Assembly (NCBI GenBank): GCA_025997275.1 | Contig: BNUJ01000014.1 | Span: 1-21,909 of the forward strand | Reading direction: 5' to 3' | From: Deferribacterales bacterium | GTDB taxonomy: Bacteria; Chrysiogenota; Deferribacteres; Deferribacterales; JAISNW01 | Length of the DNA: 21,909 bases | Shown: positions 6,002-14,703 of the stretch, piece after piece | Position numbering within the stretch: the first letter of the stretch is position 1 | Layout of the letters: the number at the start of each line of letters is the position of its first letter | Made by a program: the position numbers and the translations under genes | The notes under the pieces: model-generated | Told to the model about the DNA's origin: nothing | Database searches by the model: none | The model's input: the letters and a program-made list of their open reading frames with translations, nothing else

Positions 6002-7442
6002 TCTGATAGCTGGCGTAGATGTGCTATATGCAAATAATGAGCTACTTGCCAGAGACGTTACGTCCATTAGTGCAGATAGCAAAAATATAACGAAAGACGC
6101 ATCAAAAACTTTGTTCTTTGCTTACAAAGGTGCTAGTTTTGATTCACACATGCTGGTTGAAAAACTCTATAAAGATGACTTAATAATAGGTGCAATTTCT
6201 GAGCGAGAGTTGTCTGTCCCGCATATTTTGGTTAAGGATGGCAGGCGGGCGTTCGCTGTAGCTAGTGCAAATTGGTTCAACAGACCTGATAAAGCGTTGA
6301 AACTAGTTGCTATAACAGGAACTAATGGCAAAACAACTACTACGTGGCTGGTGGAAGCCATCCTTGAACGAGCAGGATTGAAACCTGTGCGTATAGGCAC
6401 TACGGGTGTTCACTTAGACGGCAAGAGCTATGAGATTGACAACACAACCCCATCCTCTTATGACTTCTGTCGCTATCTGGCAATGGGTGTGGAGAGCGGG
6501 GCGAAAGCTGCGGTGGCTGAGCTGTCTTCTCACGCGCTGGCTCAAGATAGGCTTGCGGGATTGCACTTTGATGTAGCTACGTTTACCAATTTAACGGGCG
6601 ACCATTTAGACTATCATAAGGAGATTGAGAGCTATTATCGGGCTAAAAAGCGATTGTTTGACGATGCTTATTCGCGCATTAAGGTAATAAATATAAACAA
6701 TGATTATGGCAAACGTTTATATAGCGAAGTTGAGGGTGTTAAGTTCAGTTATGGAATGAATGAGGGCGATTTATACGCTACAAACTATGAAACTACGCTG
6801 ACTGGCATAAATGCGGAGCTGTCATATAAGGACAATCTATACGAGGTTCACTCCCCATTGGTGGGTGAGTATAACTTAGAGAATGTGTTAGCCGCCACCG
6901 CATCCACTCTGGTATTGGGCATAGATATCAAGACTATAGTAGAAGCCATAAGTTCGGTTGGCAATATTACTGGTAGGTTGGAACGTTACGTAGGTGGCGG
7001 AGTGAGTGTCTTTGTTGACTATGCCCATACTGATGATGCCTTAAAAAACGTGTTATCTGCTTTGCAAAAGCTAAAAACTGGCAGACTCATTGTTGTATTT
7101 GGTGCTGGCGGAGATAGAGACAAGACAAAACGTCCGCGTATGGGGCGTGCGGTTCAGGAATATTCCGATTTATCAGTGGTGACAAGCGACAATCCGCGCA
7201 CTGAGGAGCCAAATAGCATAATAGAGGAGATATTGGCTGGTATGAGGCGAGATAGCAGTATACACGTTGAAGTTGACCGTGAAAAAGCTATTAAATATGC
7301 GATTGAAACAGCTAAAAGTGGCGATATTGTCGTGGTAGCGGGCAAGGGGCATGAGGATTACCAGATTATAGGCAAGACGAAATATCATTTTAGCGATAAA
7401 GAGGTTGTCCAAAGGTATTTATGCGAACTAAAGAACTCTTAA
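5988..7442 (+). CDS. murE: UDP-MurNAc-L-Ala-D-Glu:meso-diaminopimelate ligase MurE
   Basis: A 484-residue Mur ligase adding the third residue to the peptidoglycan precursor. The ATP loop GTNGKTTTT is at 111-119; the conserved Asn pair is intact (Y295-N296-L-E-N299); YAHTDDAL is at 345-352. The DNPR motif at 401-404 (DNPRTEEP) is the meso-diaminopimelate recognition signature, so the wall is of the DAP type rather than Lys type. K220 is in the usual place of the carbamylated lysine. The start overlaps ftsI by 14 nt and the end overlaps murF by 22 nt, suggesting translational coupling. Confidence 0.97.
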   Translation: MQVNNLIAGVDVLYANNELLARDVTSISADSKNITKDASKTLFFAYKGASFDSHMLVEKLYKDDLIIGAISERELSVPHILVKDGRRAFAVASANWFNRPDKALKLVAITGTNGKTTTTWLVEAILERAGLKPVRIGTTGVHLDGKSYEIDNTTPSSYDFCRYLAMGVESGAKAAVAELSSHALAQDRLAGLHFDVATFTNLTGDHLDYHKEIESYYRAKKRLFDDAYSRIKVININNDYGKRLYSEVEGVKFSYGMNEGDLYATNYETTLTGINAELSYKDNLYEVHSPLVGEYNLENVLAATASTLVLGIDIKTIVEAISSVGNITGRLERYVGGGVSVFVDYAHTDDALKNVLSALQKLKTGRLIVVFGAGGDRDKTKRPRMGRAVQEYSDLSVVTSDNPRTEEPNSIIEEILAGMRRDSSIHVEVDREKAIKYAIETAKSGDIVVVAGKGHEDYQIIGKTKYHFSDKEVVQRYLCELKNS

Positions 7443-8794
7443 ACTGCTTTGAAGTAGGGGCACTGTCCAGTAGCATAGTTGCTGATGTGCAGGTGTCAGG
7501 TGCAGAGCTAGATACTCGCAAGCTAGAGTGTGGCAACATATTCTTTGCTTGCAATGGTGAACAGGTGGACGGCAACGCTTACGCGCAGAGTGCGTTAACG
7601 CAAGGTGCCTCAGTTGCGGTGATGGACAATAAGAAGTTTTATGAGAATGTGATTGGCAATAAAATATTAGTGCGTGATAGCAAACAGGCTGTTATTGCTC
7701 TCGGCAAACAGCGGTTGGCTGCTCTAAAGGCAAAGAAAATTGCCATTACTGGTAGCTACGGCAAGACCACTACTAAAGATATATTGAAAGGTGTTGCAGG
7801 GCTTAAATATAAGGTGCAGTCGGCACAGGGCAATCACAACAATTTGCTTGGAGTGTTGCTCACCGCTTGCGGTATAGAAGATGAAACAGAGATATTGATA
7901 TTTGAGCTAGGCTCAAATGCTATGGGAGAGATAGAAGAGCTGTCGCAACTAGTCTGTCCCAATATAGTTATTATAACGGGCGTAGGCTATGCGCATGTGG
8001 GCAATTTCGGTAGCATTGCCAACACTAAACGTGAAAAGCTATCCATAGTAAACGGTTTGTCGGGACACGCAGACGATAGTGATTATGGAGTTGTAATAGC
8101 GCGTGATACGCTTGCTGATGACATATTGGAGCTTGCAGGCAAGCGCGGCTTTAAGGCTATATTTTATGGAGCTACTGACAAGGCTGACTATCAGCTCGCA
8201 GGTTATAAGTTTGATGGTAATTGGTTGCATTTTAGTATTAAAACGGATAAAGGGGAGTTGAAGGCGCGAATTCCATACCCCTATCCGCATATAGCGGAGG
8301 ATTATTTAGCTGGATTTGCTTTGGCGGGGTTGTTGAATATTCCTTATAAGGATGTGGTTAAGCTGGTGGCAGAATATATTGCTGTAGATGGGCGTGGAGA
8401 TATTCTATTCACAAATAACCGCAAGCTAACAGTGATAAACGACACCTATAATGCGAGCTTAGAGGCTGTAATAGCTGCTATTAAGAGTTTAGCACTGCGA
8501 ACTGAGGCTAAAAAGTATGCGTTACTAGGCGAGATAGGTGAGATAAATGGCTATGAAGCCGATATTTATGGGGCGTTGTTAGATGAGGCGGCGAAACAGC
8601 CGAATATTAACTTTATATTCAGTGGACTTCACTACAAGGGGTATAAACAAGCTACTAATATCCGAATAGTAACGGGCGAAAAAGCCACTAAAGATGCTCT
8701 TGCTGACGTAAAGAGCGGGGTGATTTTAATAAAAGCATCTCACAGCAAGGGGTTTGACAGGTATGTTAAATATTTAGCAGAGGATAGAATTTAA
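7421..8794 (+). CDS. murF: UDP-MurNAc-tripeptide:D-Ala-D-Ala ligase MurF (unusual ATP-site residues)
   Basis: A 457-residue Mur ligase that joins D-Ala-D-Ala to the UDP-MurNAc-tripeptide. The ATP loop GSYGKTTTK is at 111-119, NDTYNA at 340-345 and LLGEIGEI at 368-375; length is normal. Several family positions differ. The HNxxN motif of the central domain reads H290-I-A-E-D294, the usual NHxGEI reads GSNAMGEI (164-171), and the C-terminal KGSR reads KASH. Since the gene is intact and in its normal place between murE and mraY, it is likely the working MurF, but nucleotide contacts may be altered (see findings). It starts inside murE, and one base separates it from mraY. Confidence 0.94.
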   Translation: MRTKELLNCFEVGALSSSIVADVQVSGAELDTRKLECGNIFFACNGEQVDGNAYAQSALTQGASVAVMDNKKFYENVIGNKILVRDSKQAVIALGKQRLAALKAKKIAITGSYGKTTTKDILKGVAGLKYKVQSAQGNHNNLLGVLLTACGIEDETEILIFELGSNAMGEIEELSQLVCPNIVIITGVGYAHVGNFGSIANTKREKLSIVNGLSGHADDSDYGVVIARDTLADDILELAGKRGFKAIFYGATDKADYQLAGYKFDGNWLHFSIKTDKGELKARIPYPYPHIAEDYLAGFALAGLLNIPYKDVVKLVAEYIAVDGRGDILFTNNRKLTVINDTYNASLEAVIAAIKSLALRTEAKKYALLGEIGEINGYEADIYGALLDEAAKQPNINFIFSGLHYKGYKQATNIRIVTGEKATKDALADVKSGVILIKASHSKGFDRYVKYLAEDRI

Positions 8795-8795
8795 T

Positions 8796-9881
8796 ATGTT
8801 ATATAATCTTTTATATCCGCTTACGGAGTATATGTCTGCATTTAACGTGTTTAGGTATATTACGTTTAGGACGGCTTATGCGATGGTGACAGCGATGCTT
8901 TTAGTGCTTATGAGTGGCTCTTACTTCACAGTTAAGCTAAAGAAATGGCGGTTTTCGCAGCTCACGAAAGGTTTTGAGCCTGCTCGCCATAAGAACAAAG
9001 AGGGCACTCCCACTATGGGCGGGCTTATCATTATGTTTGCTACGACAGCCTCAACGCTTTTGTGGGCTGATTTAAGCAATAGATACGTGTGGATTGCACT
9101 GTTCGTATTCGCAAGTTTTGCGATAATCGGCTTTGCTGATGACTATAAAAAGACTGTTAAACACTATCCTAAAGGGATTCATAGCAGAACAAAGTTCTTT
9201 TGGCAGTCGCTTGTGGCAGTTGTAGCAATCGGATTGCTGATGCTGACCAACAAGTCGCCAGACAAAATGCTTTTAATGCTCCCATTTGTAAAAGGATTGG
9301 CACTTAATCTAGGCTATATGTACCCGTTATTTGCTTGGTTTATCGTAGTCGGGACGTCTAATGCGGTGAACTTGACTGACGGACTGGATGGTTTAGCTAT
9401 AATGCCCGCTGTAATTGCCTTTGGTGCTTATGCCATATTTGCATATATCGCCAGCAATACTATCTGGACTAGCTATTTATCAGTATTTTACGTGCGCGAG
9501 GCTAGTGAACTTCCCGTGTTCTGTGCTTCAATGGTGGGGGCGGGGCTGGGCTTTTTATGGTTTAATTCATACCCCGCGTCAATATTTATGGGAGACGTGG
9601 GCAGTCTATCAATAGGTGGCGCACTAGGAGCGGTAGCAGTAATGGTAAAGCAGGAGTTCTTGTTATTGATAGTAGGTGGCTTATTTGTAGCGGAAACGGT
9701 TTCTGTAATATTACAGGTGGGGTATTTTAAGCTGACGCATGGCAAGCGAATATTTTTGATGTCGCCACTTCACCATCATTTTGAGCTGAAAGGGTGGAGC
9801 GAACCTAAAATCATAGTCCGTTTTTGGATAATATCGCTAATCCTCACTATTGTGGCGGTTAGCACGTTGAAACTGAGGTAG
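8796..9881 (+). CDS. mraY: Phospho-MurNAc-pentapeptide transferase MraY
   Basis: A 361-residue polytopic inner-membrane enzyme (about ten transmembrane helices) that moves phospho-MurNAc-pentapeptide to undecaprenyl phosphate, making lipid I. All signature motifs are present: GTPTMGGL (70-77), the Asp pair in FADDYKK (D115, D116), NLTDGLDGLA (192-201) with its catalytic Asp, GDVGS (266-270) and the histidine cluster PLHHHFELKGWSEPKI beginning at 324. Length is the same as E. coli MraY, within a residue or so. It follows murF after one base and precedes murD by two. Confidence 0.98.
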   Translation: MLYNLLYPLTEYMSAFNVFRYITFRTAYAMVTAMLLVLMSGSYFTVKLKKWRFSQLTKGFEPARHKNKEGTPTMGGLIIMFATTASTLLWADLSNRYVWIALFVFASFAIIGFADDYKKTVKHYPKGIHSRTKFFWQSLVAVVAIGLLMLTNKSPDKMLLMLPFVKGLALNLGYMYPLFAWFIVVGTSNAVNLTDGLDGLAIMPAVIAFGAYAIFAYIASNTIWTSYLSVFYVREASELPVFCASMVGAGLGFLWFNSYPASIFMGDVGSLSIGGALGAVAVMVKQEFLLLIVGGLFVAETVSVILQVGYFKLTHGKRIFLMSPLHHHFELKGWSEPKIIVRFWIISLILTIVAVSTLKLR

Positions 9882-9883
9882 AT

Positions 9884-11179
9884 ATGGGTAAAGATGCGGC
9901 TATTATCGGATTGGGCAAGAGCGGGCTAGCGGCTAAAAGGCTGTTAGAGCTTGATGGCTACGCGCCCATAGACATCTATGACGATAATAGAGCTATTATG
10001 GGTGCGCACCCTATTGCCAACTATAAAGACGACTATGAGATAACGGTCGTTAGTCCGGGAGTGAATCCGAAACAGATAAAAGTGCCTATCAGCAATCGTT
10101 CCAGCGAACTGGAGCTTGCATATAAATATAAAAAATCTAATGCTAAAATCTTGGGAGTTACTGGCACTAACGGCAAGTCAACCGTTTGCCATTTAACAAC
10201 GCAGATTCTTAATGCTATGGGTAAGAGTGCCATATCGGTGGGCAACTTTGGTTATCCGTTTGCAGATGCTGTGCTTGATAAGCCTGCTGATTATTACGTG
10301 TTAGAACTGTCCAGTTTTCAGATAGAACTTCTTCGGAAAGGGCAGTTCAGCCTAGACGGACTGGTGTTCACTAATTTAACGGAAGACCATTTAGATAGAT
10401 ATGGTTCCTACGAATGCTATGCTAATGCAAAGTTCGGCGTGTTTGACTTTTTAGCTAAAGATTCTATGCTGGCTATCCCAGATAATCGGAAGATTAAGGA
10501 AATGGCAGATGCAGCAGGTATCACAAATAGGTTAGTAGTGGATATTAGTAGTTTATATGTATATAAGGGAAGTGATGTTAAAGCTCTAAACTTTGGAACT
10601 TTTAGTTTGGATTTAGCAAAATACAGGCTAGTTGGCTTGCATAATGCGGAAAATCTTGCTTTTTCCTTAGTGCTGATTGCCAGCGTGACATCGTTGGTGG
10701 GAGATGTGACTGAACTGATAAATGTAAAGGAGCTTACAGGTTTGCCTCACAGGTTGGAGCTTGTGCGGCAACGTAATGAGGTCAGCTGGATAAACGATTC
10801 TAAGTCAACGACTGTTGAATCAACGTCTAAAGCTATATCTAGTTGCCATAACTCAACACTCTTGTTGCTTGGCGGCAAGGACAAACAACTGAATTATGGG
10901 GAGCTTGCGGGGGATATAGAGCCTTCAAGTGTCAAGCTTGTAATTGTATTCGGCGAAGCACGGGAGGCTATAGCAGAGCACTTAAAGGGTGGCGGGTTGA
11001 AAAAGCCATTGTTCGTGGTTAATAAGCTGAAAGATGCTGTTAGTCTTGCGGCGCAGAAGGCTCAAAAGGGCTGGAACGTTCTGTTGTCGCCTGCTTGCTC
11101 CAGCTATGATGAGTTCAAGAACTTTGAGGAGCGCGGGGTGCGCTTTGCTCAGTATATAGACGGGTTGAGTGCTATATGA
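9884..11179 (+). CDS. murD: UDP-MurNAc-L-Ala:D-glutamate ligase MurD
   Basis: A 431-residue Mur ligase adding D-Glu. A Rossmann-like N-terminal domain opens with IIGLGKSG (7-14); GTNGKST (94-100) is the ATP loop; ELSSFQIE is at 141-148, and K183 is the expected carbamylated Lys. The HNxxN motif is canonical (HNAEN), followed by LPHRLE, NDSKSTT and the C-terminal LSPACSSYDEFKNFEERG. Every usual motif is intact, in contrast to MurC and MurF nearby. It overlaps ftsW by 4 nt (ATGA), the classic coupled junction. Confidence 0.97.
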   Translation: MGKDAAIIGLGKSGLAAKRLLELDGYAPIDIYDDNRAIMGAHPIANYKDDYEITVVSPGVNPKQIKVPISNRSSELELAYKYKKSNAKILGVTGTNGKSTVCHLTTQILNAMGKSAISVGNFGYPFADAVLDKPADYYVLELSSFQIELLRKGQFSLDGLVFTNLTEDHLDRYGSYECYANAKFGVFDFLAKDSMLAIPDNRKIKEMADAAGITNRLVVDISSLYVYKGSDVKALNFGTFSLDLAKYRLVGLHNAENLAFSLVLIASVTSLVGDVTELINVKELTGLPHRLELVRQRNEVSWINDSKSTTVESTSKAISSCHNSTLLLLGGKDKQLNYGELAGDIEPSSVKLVIVFGEAREAIAEHLKGGGLKKPLFVVNKLKDAVSLAAQKAQKGWNVLLSPACSSYDEFKNFEERGVRFAQYIDGLSAI

Positions 11180-12258
11180 TTACATTGAGAGATTCGCGAC
11201 TGCAGTTACTCGTGCTGATGCTATTTTTAACGCTGGTGGGCTTTATGTTTGTCTATTCGGCTGGCTCACTTCAAGCGGTGCGGCTTGGCAGGAGCGATAT
11301 GTACTTCTTGTTCAAGCAACTAGTGAGCTTTGGCATTGGAACAATGCTGCTAATGTTAGCTTATAAGCTCCCGTTAGAGTTGTATAGGCGGCTAGTTGTG
11401 CTACTATACTTTATCACGATGTTGCTACTTATAGCGGTTTTTACGCAGAAGGCATTGAACGGGGCGCATAGGTGGCTTAATTTGCCGATATTCTCGTTTC
11501 AGCCATCTGAATTGGCAAAATTCACAACGATAGTGTATTTGGCACACTATCTTGATAAAAAGCGAGAATCTCTCAATCTGTTCAAGAAAGGTTTTTTGCC
11601 AGCGTCAATAATGATAGGTTTTTTGGCGGCATTGATACTGATAGAACCTGACTTCGGCACTACATTTCTCATCATGATAGTTGCTTTTACGATGTTTTTG
11701 GTGGGTGGCATCAGTAAGAAACATATATTTGCTGTTATGGCATTTTTACTGCCAATATTTCTTACCAGTTTATTCTTTGGCTATCGGCGCGGGCGTCTAT
11801 TGATGTTTTTAGACCCGTGGGCAGATAGATTCGGCGTAGGCTATCAGTTGGTGCAGTCGCTGGCGGCGGTGGGCAGTGGTGGCATTATTGGCAAAGGGAT
11901 AGGTAATTCTACACAGAAGCTATTCTTCCTTCCAGAGGCGCATACGGACTTTATATATGCGATTGTGGCTGAGGAGTGGGGTTTTATAGGTGCGTTTATT
12001 ATAGTGCTTGCCGTAGTAATGTTCTTTCGCATAGCTATCAAGAGTGCGTTAGCACATAGCTCACGGTATAAAAAACTGCTTATGGTGGGAGCTAGTTGTC
12101 TATTATTCTACCAAAGCATAATAAATATAATGGTAGTGCTCGGATTGTTGCCTACTAAGGGTATTACCCTGCCTTTTGTAAGCTATGGGGGCAGTGCGAT
12201 GATAGCGAGCATGTTTTTAGTAGGGGTTCTTCTACGTGGCATGGAGGAGCTTGAATGA
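11176..12258 (+). CDS. ftsW: Septal peptidoglycan polymerase FtsW (SEDS family)
   Basis: A 360-residue SEDS glycosyltransferase with about ten transmembrane helices that polymerises lipid II at the septum together with FtsI. Motifs seen: GAHRWL (96-101), FQPSELAK (108-115), EPDFGTT (157-163), the long loop with PWADRFGVGYQLVQSL (214-229), QKLFFLPEAHTDFI (247-260) holding the likely catalytic Asp D258, and GITLPFVSYGGSA near the C-terminus. The N-terminus is short, without the cytoplasmic extension of E. coli FtsW. In dcw context FtsW is preferred over RodA. Both ends overlap neighbours by 4 nt. Confidence 0.96.
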   Translation: MITLRDSRLQLLVLMLFLTLVGFMFVYSAGSLQAVRLGRSDMYFLFKQLVSFGIGTMLLMLAYKLPLELYRRLVVLLYFITMLLLIAVFTQKALNGAHRWLNLPIFSFQPSELAKFTTIVYLAHYLDKKRESLNLFKKGFLPASIMIGFLAALILIEPDFGTTFLIMIVAFTMFLVGGISKKHIFAVMAFLLPIFLTSLFFGYRRGRLLMFLDPWADRFGVGYQLVQSLAAVGSGGIIGKGIGNSTQKLFFLPEAHTDFIYAIVAEEWGFIGAFIIVLAVVMFFRIAIKSALAHSSRYKKLLMVGASCLLFYQSIINIMVVLGLLPTKGITLPFVSYGGSAMIASMFLVGVLLRGMEELE

Positions 12259-13292
12259 AAGTTGTAATAGCTGCTGGTGGCACCGGCGGACATCTATATC
12301 CCGGAATAGCTGTAGCTGAGGAGTTGAAAAAGCGCGACATAGAAACGCTGTTCTTAGTGTCTGATAGGGGAATAGAGCGAGACGTGCTCCGTCCACTAGG
12401 ATATGAACTGGTGGAGCAGCATGTTAGCGGTTTTAAGGGTGTGAGCTTTTTTAACAAAATTAAGGCTCTTGCAAAGTTGGCGGGTGCTATAACTAATACT
12501 GAAAAACATCTAACGCGCAACGATAAGGTGCTGTTATTAGGCGGGTTTGTGTCTGCTCCCGTAGCGGTAGCGGCGATATTAAAAGGCGTAGACGTCTATA
12601 TACATGAGCAAAATAGCATAATGGGCTTTGCTAATAAATTTTTAAGTTCTGTGGCTAAAAAGGTGCTCCTTTCATACCCTAATACTAAAGGGGCGCCTGC
12701 TCGTGCAGTATTGGTGGGCAACCCTGTTCGGGCAAGTCTTATGAATGGTGCGGTTAAGGAAAATGATGGCAAAAACATATTAGTGTTAGGCGGTTCAGGC
12801 GGTAGCAGGATTGTCAATAAGACATTCGCTGATGTTGCGGATAGATTATTGGGTGCGGGCTACAAGATTCGTCACCAGACGGGGAAGAAGCTATTTGATG
12901 AGACGGTGGAGGCATATAAAAATGCTGATGTGGATATAACTAGGCTTGAAGTCCTGCCATATATAGACGATATGGCACAGGCTTACGAGTGGGCAGATGT
13001 TGTTGTTGGACGTTCAGGTTCAGGGGTTGTCTTTGAGGTAAGCTACGCTAGGCGACCAGCACTCTATATCCCATTCGCACAGGCTACAGATAACCACCAA
13101 TACTATAATGCGCGTTGGGCGGAAGAGCATAAATACGCTACAATATTACAGGAGCGAGATGTCAATCCTAATAGCTTGTTTGATAGGCTAATAGGGGTTT
13201 TTAGGGATATTAAAGACTATAAGCTGGCATTAGAGGGGACAAGGAGCATGAACTCTGTCACCGATATTTTAGCGAATATGGAGATAGAATAG
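12255..13292 (+). CDS. murG: Lipid II synthase MurG (UDP-GlcNAc transferase)
   Basis: A 345-residue GT-B fold enzyme that transfers GlcNAc to lipid I on the inner membrane face, giving lipid II. The N-terminal glycine loop GGTGGH is at 8-13, HEQNS at 117-121 and GNPVR at 155-159. The UDP-binding part has GGSGGS (179-184), where most MurG read GGSQGA, then RSGSGVVFE (253-261) with E261 for the ribose, and DNHQYYNA (279-286). GGAGGAG at 12243-12249, inside the end of ftsW, is an excellent ribosome binding site for the ATG at 12255. Confidence 0.96.
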   Translation: MKVVIAAGGTGGHLYPGIAVAEELKKRDIETLFLVSDRGIERDVLRPLGYELVEQHVSGFKGVSFFNKIKALAKLAGAITNTEKHLTRNDKVLLLGGFVSAPVAVAAILKGVDVYIHEQNSIMGFANKFLSSVAKKVLLSYPNTKGAPARAVLVGNPVRASLMNGAVKENDGKNILVLGGSGGSRIVNKTFADVADRLLGAGYKIRHQTGKKLFDETVEAYKNADVDITRLEVLPYIDDMAQAYEWADVVVGRSGSGVVFEVSYARRPALYIPFAQATDNHQYYNARWAEEHKYATILQERDVNPNSLFDRLIGVFRDIKDYKLALEGTRSMNSVTDILANMEIE

Positions 13293-13296
13293 ATTT

Positions 13297-14703
13297 ATGG
13301 ATAAGAACGTTTTAGGGTTTTTACGGCGTGTTCACTTTGTAGGGATAGGTGGCATCGGTATGAGCGGCATTGCAGAGGTGCTACACGATATGGGATTCAT
13401 CGTGAGCGGTTCTGACCTTGTGGCTAATAGCAATGTTGAGCGTTTGCGCGGTATGGGCATAACCATTCATATAGGTCACAAACAGGAGAATGTCGCTAAT
13501 GCTGAAGTGGCAATATATTCATCAGCGGTGACCCCCGACAACCCAGAATTGCTCTATGCTAGAGATAACTATATACCGGTGATATCGCGCGGAGAAATGC
13601 TAGCTGAGCTTATGCGAATGTATTTCGCCGTAGCAGTAGCGGGGAGTCACGGCAAAACTACCACTACGTCAATGATTTCTGAGATAGTTATAGCTGATGG
13701 GCAATATGACCCTACAACCATAATAGGTGGCAGGCTTAATAGAACTGGTAGCAATGCTAGACTTGGCAAACATAGTATTATGATAGCTGAGTCTGACGAG
13801 AGCGACCGTTCGTTTTTGATGTTACAACCCTCAATAGCCGTTGTAACTAATATTGACAGGGAGCATATGGAGAGCTATAGAGATTTCGGCGATGTAAAGC
13901 GCAGTTTCGCCGAGTTTGCTAATAAAGTGCCGTTCTATGGGGTGGCTGTGCTCTGTATAGATGACCCAAATGTAGTGGATGTAGTGCCTATGCTGGGAAA
14001 GCGATTTATTACCTACGGGGTAAAGGCAAAGGCAGATGTGCGCGGGCTGAATATCAAGAAAGAGGGTTTTTCTGTCAGCTTTGATGTAGAACAGAGGGGC
14101 AAACCGTTAGGGCGCGTGTGTATCAATCAGCCGGGCGACCATATTGTGTTAGACGGACTTGCTGCTATTGCGGTGGCACTTGAGATGCGTATAGAGTTCC
14201 AGCATATAGCGGATGCGTTGGAGAAGTTTGAGGGGGTGCAGCGCCGTCTATCTGTCCGCTATAAAAGCGATGATTTGATAGTGTTAGACGACTATGGACA
14301 CCATCCGACTGAAATAAGGGCTACCTTAAAGGCGGTAAGGGATGCCACGCCTAATAGTAGGATATGTGCAATATTTCAACCACACCGCTATACGCGAACT
14401 GAAAACCTGATGTTGGAGTTTGCCAAATCATTCTTTGATGCAGACTGCCTGCTGGTAAGCGATATTTATGCTGCATCGGAACAGCCTATTGAGGGGATTG
14501 ACTCTTTAGCACTGATTAGTGAGATAAAAAAACGTGGGTTTAAGGACGTGCAACATTTGTCTGCCCTAGATGACGCATTCGGTATTCTAAAGAAACATGG
14601 GTTGGACAATTTAGTAATAATAACGCTTGGTGCGGGTAACATAACTAATTTTTCGCATAAAATTGCTGATTTCTGCAAAGCCGAGCGAGAGGGGGGCAGA
14701 TGA
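13297..14703 (+). CDS. murC: UDP-MurNAc:L-alanine ligase MurC (unusual ATP-site residues)
   Basis: A 468-residue Mur ligase adding the first amino acid, L-Ala. HFVGIGGIGMSG is at 13-24, the ATP loop GSHGKTTTTS at 117-126 and ESDESDRSF at 165-173. TNIDREHM (184-191) keeps the conserved His190. DDYGHHPTEI is at 331-340 and FQPHRYTRT at 360-368. The normally invariant HNxxN of the central domain reads H282-I-V-L-D286, the same double change as in MurF of this cluster. Other key residues, including the Arg in GVQRR and the Asp pair at 331-332, are normal. It ends in a 4-nt overlap with ddl, with no murB between. Confidence 0.96.
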   Translation: MDKNVLGFLRRVHFVGIGGIGMSGIAEVLHDMGFIVSGSDLVANSNVERLRGMGITIHIGHKQENVANAEVAIYSSAVTPDNPELLYARDNYIPVISRGEMLAELMRMYFAVAVAGSHGKTTTTSMISEIVIADGQYDPTTIIGGRLNRTGSNARLGKHSIMIAESDESDRSFLMLQPSIAVVTNIDREHMESYRDFGDVKRSFAEFANKVPFYGVAVLCIDDPNVVDVVPMLGKRFITYGVKAKADVRGLNIKKEGFSVSFDVEQRGKPLGRVCINQPGDHIVLDGLAAIAVALEMRIEFQHIADALEKFEGVQRRLSVRYKSDDLIVLDDYGHHPTEIRATLKAVRDATPNSRICAIFQPHRYTRTENLMLEFAKSFFDADCLLVSDIYAASEQPIEGIDSLALISEIKKRGFKDVQHLSALDDAFGILKKHGLDNLVIITLGAGNITNFSHKIADFCKAEREGGR

